This document shows, in pieces, positions 59,632 to 64,000 of a DNA stretch of 64,000 nucleotides. Every line of letters starts with the position of its first letter. Positions within the stretch are counted from its first letter, which is position 1. Source of the stretch: Streptomyces canus 299MFChir4.1. Lineage in GTDB: Bacteria > Actinomycetota > Actinomycetes > Streptomycetales > Streptomycetaceae. Made by a program: the position numbers and the translations under genes. The notes under the pieces were generated by a model. It ran no database searches. It was not told where the DNA came from and worked only from the letters and a program-made list of their open reading frames with translations. The DNA lies in assembly GCF_000383615.1 (NCBI RefSeq), contig NZ_KB911593.1:87306-151305 (forward strand), in the 5' to 3' direction.

Positions 59632-60262
59632 GCACATCCCCCGGTACGTCCTGCTCGACGGCGAACCCGAGCTTCGGGTACTCGATCACCCGTTGCAGGT
59701 CACCGACGAGCATGTCGACAACGAGCTTCTCGTCGCCGATCGACTTGATGTAGTCGTCCAGCTCCAGCGGCTCGGACGCACACACGACCTCGACCTCCGG
59801 CCACAACTTGCGGCACGTCGCGTACGAGCGACGCTCCATGTACGGCTTGGAGATCAGCAGCAGCGACTCGACCCCGATACCGGCTCCGGCCAGAAGCTCA
59901 CGGGAGAAGGTGATGTTCTGGCCGGTGTTCGCCGCCTTCGCCTCGACCAGGATCGCCTCGTCCGGCACACCCAGACTCAGAGCGTGCTCGCGGTAATGGA
60001 CCGCTTCGCCGCGCGGGAAGCGGGCCCGGGTGGTGGGGCTGTTGCCGCCACTGAAGACCACGACCGGGAAGAGGCCGGCGCGGTAGAGGTCGGCGGCCGC
60101 CGTGGCGACACCGAGGTCGTGGCTGCCCAGGCCGATCGCCGCCGAGCAGGGCCGCTGCTCGTGGCCCATCTGGTGGTAGTTCCAGATCAGCGTCGCATCG
60201 TGGAACTGCTCGTCGGTGATCTGGCGCTGCTCGTGCTCCGGCACTGGCACTCCCTGGCTCAT
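59573..60262 (-). CDS. YdcF/DUF218-like protein
   Basis: A 229-residue DUF218 member: GLGSHDLGVATAAADLYRAG, VFSGGNSP, ANTGQNITFSRELL and LLISKPYMERRSYATCRK match the YdcF fold. E. coli YdcF has been reported to bind S-adenosylmethionine; a catalytic role is not established. No membrane segment is seen, unlike SanA/ElyC types. It overlaps the regulator stop by 4 bases. Confidence 0.82.
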   Translation of the reverse strand: MSQGVPVPEHEQRQITDEQFHDATLIWNYHQMGHEQRPCSAAIGLGSHDLGVATAAADLYRAGLFPVVVFSGGNSPTTRARFPRGEAVHYREHALSLGVPDEAILVEAKAANTGQNITFSRELLAGAGIGVESLLLISKPYMERRSYATCRKLWPEVEVVCASEPLELDDYIKSIGDEKLVVDMLVGDLQRVIEYPKLGFAVEQDVPGDVHDAYERLLHGGFDSRLIST

Positions 60263-61302
60263 CCCTGCTGGTCCTTCCGGATGCCCTCGATGCTGCGCAG
60301 CTGGTGGCTCAGCCCGTACTGGCGAGCCACCTGTGCCGCCTGATCGAGGACGGACAGCCCATCATTCCGGGTCGCCGCATCCGACAGAAGGATGTGCCCG
60401 TACGCGGTGTCCAACCGCACCCGCTGCATCGGGGAGTCGACCGTGCCGGTGGTCCGCGCGATGTCGATGTAATGCAGGGCCTGCTTCAGGTCGCCGGCGC
60501 CCCGGTGGGCCAGGGCCAGCTTCTGGTGGGCGACCGACCAGTCCTCCGGCTCGCCCAGATCCTCGAAGGAGCGAGTGGCCTCGACCATGACGCCGGTCGC
60601 GTACTCGTTATCGCCCTCCTTGCTCAGCGCCGTACCCACCCACAGCCGCGCCCTGGCACGGTCACGCGGGCTCAGGCGCTGGTCCCCAGCGAGGAGTTCG
60701 TAGTGGCGAGCGGAGGATTCCAACTGGCCCGACATCTCCTGGACGACGGCCAGGGACAGCTCGATCTGAGCCACCCGGCGCGGGATGTCGAGCTCGGTGA
60801 ACATACCGCGAGCGGTCACGTAGGAGTGCCGGGCTGAGAGTGGGCCGAGGATCGCGCCCTGATCGCGCTGGAGGTCGCCAAGGAGCACGAGGGAACGGCC
60901 GTACAAATAGAGGCCCTTGTCGTCCAGCTGATGCGGTGCACGGCTGCCCAACCAGCGGTTCAACAAGGTCGAGGCGAACGGGAAGTCCTGGCGGCTGATG
61001 CAGACAACAGCGCGCTCGATGTCCTCGGTCCAGGTCTCGTAGTCCGCCGGCCGCGCGCTCTTCCGCTCAGGGAACAGCACTGCCTCGAAGCGGGCTTGGG
61101 CGGCGGAATCCGCCCGTGCGAGTGCGGTATCGAGGATGGCCTGGGTGTCCGGTCGGGGCTGCGTCTCCGCGCCGAGGCTCTCCCACTTCGCAACCGTGCG
61201 CAGCGCGACACCGAGGTGCTCGGCGAAAGCGCGCGTGCTCATACGCAACGCAGCGCGCAGGGCGCTCGCCTCCCGACCTGTCCACTGCTGCACGCTGACC
61301 AC
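60259..61302 (-). CDS. XRE-family regulator with TPR-like C-terminus
   Basis: A 347-residue protein: an N-terminal helix-turn-helix (RMSTRAFAEHLGVALRTVAKWE) followed by about 260 residues of helical TPR-like repeats (for example SVAHQKLALAHRGAGDLKQA). GTG 61302 has GGAGG 6 bases ahead, better than the ATG at 61365. Such regulators often bind signalling peptides or act with them. It leads the minus operon and is divergent from the radical SAM operon, so it is the likely controller of both. Confidence 0.85.
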   Translation of the reverse strand: MVSVQQWTGREASALRAALRMSTRAFAEHLGVALRTVAKWESLGAETQPRPDTQAILDTALARADSAAQARFEAVLFPERKSARPADYETWTEDIERAVVCISRQDFPFASTLLNRWLGSRAPHQLDDKGLYLYGRSLVLLGDLQRDQGAILGPLSARHSYVTARGMFTELDIPRRVAQIELSLAVVQEMSGQLESSARHYELLAGDQRLSPRDRARARLWVGTALSKEGDNEYATGVMVEATRSFEDLGEPEDWSVAHQKLALAHRGAGDLKQALHYIDIARTTGTVDSPMQRVRLDTAYGHILLSDAATRNDGLSVLDQAAQVARQYGLSHQLRSIEGIRKDQQG

Positions 61303-61357
61303 GGATGACCTCCCTCCGTCACGTATGGAAGCACTGTCGGTGACGACGTGGGGTGGG

Positions 61358-61377
61358 AAGTGCAACGGAAGTACAAC
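61358..61377. promoter_or_regulatory. Direct repeat in divergent promoter region
   Basis: AAGTGCAAC (61358-61366) and AAGTACAAC (61369-61377) are direct repeats with 11-base spacing, one turn of the helix, and lie between the regulator start (61302) and the plus operon start (61422). Candidate site for the XRE-TPR protein. Confidence 0.5.
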
Positions 61378-61421
61378 AGCAGGTCATTTCGAGGCCGTTC
61401 ACGACGGCCGACGCTGTGGGC

Positions 61422-61838
61422 ATGGACGACGATCTCATCACCGAACGCCGCCCCGTCGCCTTCCCTCAGGTCTTCGGCTACCTACGCCACGTCACCGGCG
61501 GGCTGCCCCGCCACGCGGCGCTCGTCGACTGCCTCACCGAGTACTGCGACCGGCACGAACTGGCCCTGTGCGGCGTCTTCACCGAACGCGACTCCACGGT
61601 GATCATCCGCTCCCCCGCCTTCGTCGGTCTGCTCGACGTGCTCGAACTCCCCGATGCCTACGGTGCCGTGGTTCCGGCTCTCAGCCACCTCGGCCCGAAG
61701 GACCTCGGCACCGAGCGCAAGCGGCAGATAACAGCAATTGGCGCTCGTCTGATCGTGGTCCGCCCCCTCACGCCGACCACGGGATCCCCCTCTTCGCTCG
61801 GCGCGAGCCACAGCTTCCGGCCGCAGGGAGACGCGTGA
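61422..61838 (+). CDS. Small protein, unknown (possible degenerate resolvase-like fold)
   Basis: A 138-residue soluble protein. The middle, with ELALCGVFTERD, PAFVGLLDVLEL and AIGARLIVVRP, has the strand-helix pattern of the serine recombinase N-terminal domain but lacks the catalytic Ser motif, so it is not a recombinase as seen. ATG 61422. First of six tightly overlapping genes leading to the radical SAM enzyme. Function unknown. Confidence 0.65.
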   Translation: MDDDLITERRPVAFPQVFGYLRHVTGGLPRHAALVDCLTEYCDRHELALCGVFTERDSTVIIRSPAFVGLLDVLELPDAYGAVVPALSHLGPKDLGTERKRQITAIGARLIVVRPLTPTTGSPSSLGASHSFRPQGDA

Positions 61839-62251
61839 TGTCCGTGCGTGACGCGTTGCGAAGCGCGCCCATGGTGAACGACGTGCCGGGGCTGCGGCTG
61901 CTGAAGGTCGGCGATGGCTGGGACGTCGTGCGCACCTCCGCCGAGATCGGCCTCCTGGCCCTGGCCTACCTGCGCTGCATCGGTACGTCCGTGGGCCCCG
62001 TGCTCTACGACAGGCCCAACGGGCGTCTCTACTACGCCGTCCCGACCGGCTCCGCAGCCAGTTGGGTCGATCTGCCGGTACGGCACCTCTCCACCAACTC
62101 CTGGCTCGTGGCCCCCGGCCTGGAGTTGCTCGACGACTGGTTCGGCGGATGGTGCGAACTACCCGACGACGACACCCTCACCGACACGGACGCCCTCCGC
62201 GCTGCTCTCCAGCACCCCTACGTCGCCACAGCTCTGGAGGCGGTTCGATGA
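61838..62251 (+). CDS. Conserved hypothetical protein (primase/polymerase N-domain-like?)
   Basis: A 137-residue protein. GWDVVRTSAEIGLLALAYL, GPVLYDRPNGRLYYAVPTG and WCELPDDDTLTDTDALRAAL are its main segments. The pattern is a little like the N-terminal part of bifunctional DNA primase/polymerases found in actinomycetes, but no catalytic triad is evident. ATG 61838 shares a base with the upstream stop; its end overlaps the next gene by 4. Function unknown. Confidence 0.65.
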   Translation: MSVRDALRSAPMVNDVPGLRLLKVGDGWDVVRTSAEIGLLALAYLRCIGTSVGPVLYDRPNGRLYYAVPTGSAASWVDLPVRHLSTNSWLVAPGLELLDDWFGGWCELPDDDTLTDTDALRAALQHPYVATALEAVR

Positions 62252-62484
62252 CCAGCCGCACGATCATGTGCCACCAGGAGTGGACCCTCCAGCCCGACCG
62301 GGAGCCCGACGCCGAGCCCACCACGTACGCCATGCAGTGCGCGGTCTGTGGCGAGACCTCGCCGCCCGGCACCGACTTCGCCGATCCGCAGAGCTGGGTG
62401 TTCACGCACGGTGGCCGCAATCCCTCGCACCATACGTACCGGGAGATCATCACCCGCCCGTGGAGGGCCTGGTGGAAGCCGTGA
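62248..62484 (+). CDS. DUF7848-type small protein
   Basis: A 78-residue protein with the actinomycete pattern WTLQPDREPDAEPTTYAMQC-x2-C, then GRNPSHHTYREIITRPWRAW. The Cys pair (CAVC) and the His pair may bind a metal. It is common in Streptomyces accessory loci and has no known role. Overlaps both neighbours by 4 bases. Confidence 0.75.
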   Translation: MTSRTIMCHQEWTLQPDREPDAEPTTYAMQCAVCGETSPPGTDFADPQSWVFTHGGRNPSHHTYREIITRPWRAWWKP

Positions 62485-62621
62485 ACGGCCGTGTCGCCGC
62501 CCGGGCCGGCCGGGACGCCTGGGCCGCCCGCTACACCGGACCACTGCTGATCGTGCTCGTGTCCGCTGCGTGCGGCTTCGTGATCGGCGTGGTCGCCTCG
62601 ACCGCACGGATCGCGCCATGA
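62481..62621 (+). CDS. Small single-pass membrane protein
   Basis: A 46-residue protein: charged start (NGRVAARAGRDAWAARY), then one hydrophobic helix (LLIVLVSAACGFVIGVVAS). GTG 62481 overlaps the DUF7848 stop by 4; its stop overlaps the next ATG by 4. It could be a small anchor, immunity or leader-transport protein. Function unknown. Confidence 0.6.
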   Translation: MNGRVAARAGRDAWAARYTGPLLIVLVSAACGFVIGVVASTARIAP

Positions 62622-62728
62622 CCCGCGCTTGGCAAAGGGATCCACTGGCCGAGCTGGCGGCCAGCCTGATCACCGCCTACCACCAGGTCCGACCAACCCC
62701 TCCTACCCAACCCGTGGAGGTCCCATGA
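62618..62728 (+). CDS. 36-residue peptide directly before radical SAM gene
   Basis: A short frame from ATG 62618 to TGA 62728, with 4-base overlaps on both sides. It has a charged/amphipathic first part (about 1-22, RAWQRDPLAELAASLITAY) and a Pro/Thr-rich end (VRPTPPTQPVEVP). There is no Cys. Size, place and leader-core look fit a precursor peptide for the radical SAM enzyme, but it could also only serve translational coupling. Confidence 0.5.
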   Translation: MTRAWQRDPLAELAASLITAYHQVRPTPPTQPVEVP

Positions 62729-63885
62729 CCGAGACGAACACCAGCGCCGAGAGGCTGACGACCAAAACAGCTCCGCGGCTCGTGGCCAGCCCGTTTCTCG
62801 CCCAGTACCTCCTTGTCCAGCCCGGGCTGGCGGCCGGCGTGCGCATCCCGGAGGTCCGCTACGAGGAGCTGCGGGCTGCGGGGGCGGAAGGACGATCCGT
62901 CCCGGACTGGCTGGCCGACGCGGCGAGGGAGGCGTGGGGAACCGAACTGCCCTCGTCGCCAGTCAGCGACGTCGTCCTCGTCCGAGAGCGGTCCCGGTAC
63001 GGGTATGGCAAGGCGTCGTGGGAGATCAACCTCGGCTGCGACTACGACTGCGAGTTCTGCTACCTCGGCGAGAAGCGGTTCGAGGGCCTTGACTGGGCGG
63101 GCAAGCAGACGCTGCTCCGGACACTGAGGGACGCCGGGGTCCTGTGGTTGCAGATCACCGGCGGCGAAGCACTGATCGACCGCGAGTTCGGCGCCGCGTA
63201 CGAGTACGCCCACCAGCTCGGGATGATGGTCCAGGTCTCGTCGAACGGCTCCAGCTTGCGGAAGCAGCCGATCCGGGATCTGTTCGCCCGCCACCGGCCG
63301 TACCGGCTGACCCTGAGCGTGTACGGCGCGACCGCCGAAACGTACGACAAGGTCACGCGGAACCGCGGGGCGTTCAGCCGGTTCCTGAAGGGCTTGGACG
63401 CCGCCCGCGAGGACAGGCTGCCGGTCCGCCTGAACGTGATCGTCTCGGACGGCAACGCGCACGAGACCGACGCGATGGTACGCCTCGCCCAGTCGTACGG
63501 CTTCCCGCACCAGGTCTTCACGAACATGTCGCCCACGATCGACGGCGAGGCTAACCCGCTGGCGACGCAGGCACTGGGGCATCTCAAGGCCCGAAGCATC
63601 TTCACCGGCTGCAACGCCGGCCACACGTTCTTCCACGTCAACCCGCACGGCATCGCGTCGATCTGCAAGGTCGGCCGCGACCCCAGCGTCAACCTCATCA
63701 CCGAGGGCGTCGAAGCCCTCCCCCGACTCGGCGTGATCGCCGAGTCCCTGCAGCTCCGCACCGGTGGATGCTCCGGCTGTACGAAGGTCGGCACGTGCCG
63801 CACGTGTCGACCGCTGGCCAAGCTCTACCAGGAGGCGGGGGACCGACGAGAGCTCTACTGCCAGCATGGAGGCTACGGATCATGA
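62725..63885 (+). CDS. Radical SAM enzyme with Cys-rich SPASM-like tail
   Basis: A 386-residue radical SAM protein. The SAM cluster Cys are 105, 109 and 112 (CDYDCEFC), with ITGGEAL (about 146) for SAM binding. The C-terminus has further Cys near 296 and 311 and CSGC-x5-CRTC (349, 352, 358, 361) and Cys379, a SPASM/twitch-like set for one or two extra FeS clusters. The first 95 residues have VRIPEVRYEELRAA and could help bind a peptide. SPASM enzymes commonly modify peptides. The gene is coupled to a 36-residue peptide gene ahead and to another gene behind. Confidence 0.88.
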   Translation: MTETNTSAERLTTKTAPRLVASPFLAQYLLVQPGLAAGVRIPEVRYEELRAAGAEGRSVPDWLADAAREAWGTELPSSPVSDVVLVRERSRYGYGKASWEINLGCDYDCEFCYLGEKRFEGLDWAGKQTLLRTLRDAGVLWLQITGGEALIDREFGAAYEYAHQLGMMVQVSSNGSSLRKQPIRDLFARHRPYRLTLSVYGATAETYDKVTRNRGAFSRFLKGLDAAREDRLPVRLNVIVSDGNAHETDAMVRLAQSYGFPHQVFTNMSPTIDGEANPLATQALGHLKARSIFTGCNAGHTFFHVNPHGIASICKVGRDPSVNLITEGVEALPRLGVIAESLQLRTGGCSGCTKVGTCRTCRPLAKLYQEAGDRRELYCQHGGYGS

Positions 63886-64000
63886 CGCCGCCCACCGCAA
63901 CCCTGACCTCGCCCAGCGAGCCGGTGCTGCTCACCATTGGCCGCCGCCCGGCGGACGGCCCGACCGGTGTTTTGCCGGTGCCGCTGACCACCGCGTTGAT
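63882..64000 (+). CDS. Cut-off gene following radical SAM gene
   Basis: ATG 63882 overlaps the radical SAM stop by 4 bases; the frame is open to the window end (39 residues). It starts with TPPTATLTSPSEPVLLTIGR. No family can be named from this part. Clearly a further member of the plus operon. Confidence 0.55.
   Translation, partial: MTPPTATLTSPSEPVLLTIGRRPADGPTGVLPVPLTTAL

Larger units (their letters stand above)
51576..64000. mobile_element. Integrative mobilisable element (right end outside window)
   Basis: The order is integrase, XRE regulator, excisionase, DUF3631 P-loop protein with an iteron-like array, inverted-repeat region, MobC and relaxase (to 58267), followed by accessory operons. 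This is the plan of actinomycete integrative elements in which int lies at one end. The left border is probably between 51509 and 51576. No attachment-site repeat could be matched and no FtsK/TraB-type transfer gene is seen, so it may be mobilisable only or carry transfer genes past 64000. Whether 58268-64000 belongs to the element is unproven. Confidence 0.7.

Noticed and set aside
61422..61838. Functional serine recombinase
   Set aside because: Only a loose resemblance of strands to the N-terminal domain; no catalytic Ser motif and no DNA-binding C-terminus.

Overview
The window is chromosomal DNA of a Streptomyces-like actinomycete. The base composition is very high in GC with strong G/C bias at third codon positions. 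GTG starts and 1- or 4-base gene overlaps are common. Gene families typical of Streptomyces occur (DUF397/DUF5753 pairs, DUF4229, DUF7848, the futalosine menaquinone pathway). As far as I recall, the order from menG to hemL matches a conserved part of the Streptomyces core chromosome. No tRNA, rRNA or CRISPR array was seen.

Positions 1-51.5 kb are mainly core genome. (a) Menaquinone genes are scattered over 32 kb: menG (69), mqnC (6798), mqnA (10762), mqnE (26591), a ubiX-like mqnM (28338), the prenyltransferase mqnP (29762) and the ubiD-like mqnL (31149). (b) A probable extracellular polysaccharide operon lies at 789-4824: a small membrane protein, a fused deacetylase/glycosyltransferase, and an acyltransferase. 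(c) A prepilin peptidase is coupled to a Ser/Thr kinase (8090-10719). (d) A cold-shock gene, a cupin regulator with AzlCD exporter genes, a methyltransferase and a Tat-exported flavoprotein fill 11.8-16.2 kb. (e) A WhiJ/AbaA-type regulatory cassette is at 16.8-18.4 kb. (f) A fatty-acid block (18.4-24.9 kb) holds an acyl-CoA ligase and the FadA2/FabG4/HtdX-like trio with a TetR regulator and a palindromic operator. (g) A UdgX-type uracil-DNA cross-linking protein is at 25849. (h) A nucleobase cluster (33.2-37.5 kb) holds an NCS1 permease, a 2OG/Fe oxygenase overlapping a yeast-like cytosine deaminase, and a PucR regulator. (i) An uncharacterised pair, a P-loop ATPase and a membrane-anchored binding protein, is at 39.0-42.7 kb. 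(j) The System II cytochrome c biogenesis genes resA-ccdA-resB-ccsB are followed by a deacetylase-like lipoprotein, a phosphatase and hemL (42.7-50.6 kb).

From 51.5 kb to the window end lies an integrative, mobilisable element. It runs integrase, XRE regulator, excisionase, a DUF3631 P-loop protein whose 5' part carries at least 13 copies of GGGGACCG or close variants, an inverted-repeat region that is a good oriT candidate, MobC and a relaxase. The right end is not in the window.

Directly beyond the relaxase are two divergent, tightly overlapping operons. The minus operon (61302 to 58268) encodes an XRE-TPR regulator, a YdcF-like protein, a WbqC-like protein and an HFCD-like flavoprotein. 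The plus operon (61422 to beyond 64000) encodes two small proteins of unknown role, a DUF7848 protein, a 46-residue membrane protein, a 36-residue peptide, a radical SAM enzyme with a Cys-rich SPASM-like tail, and a cut-off gene. This is the best candidate for an undescribed system: the peptide could be a radical SAM substrate, but this is inference only.
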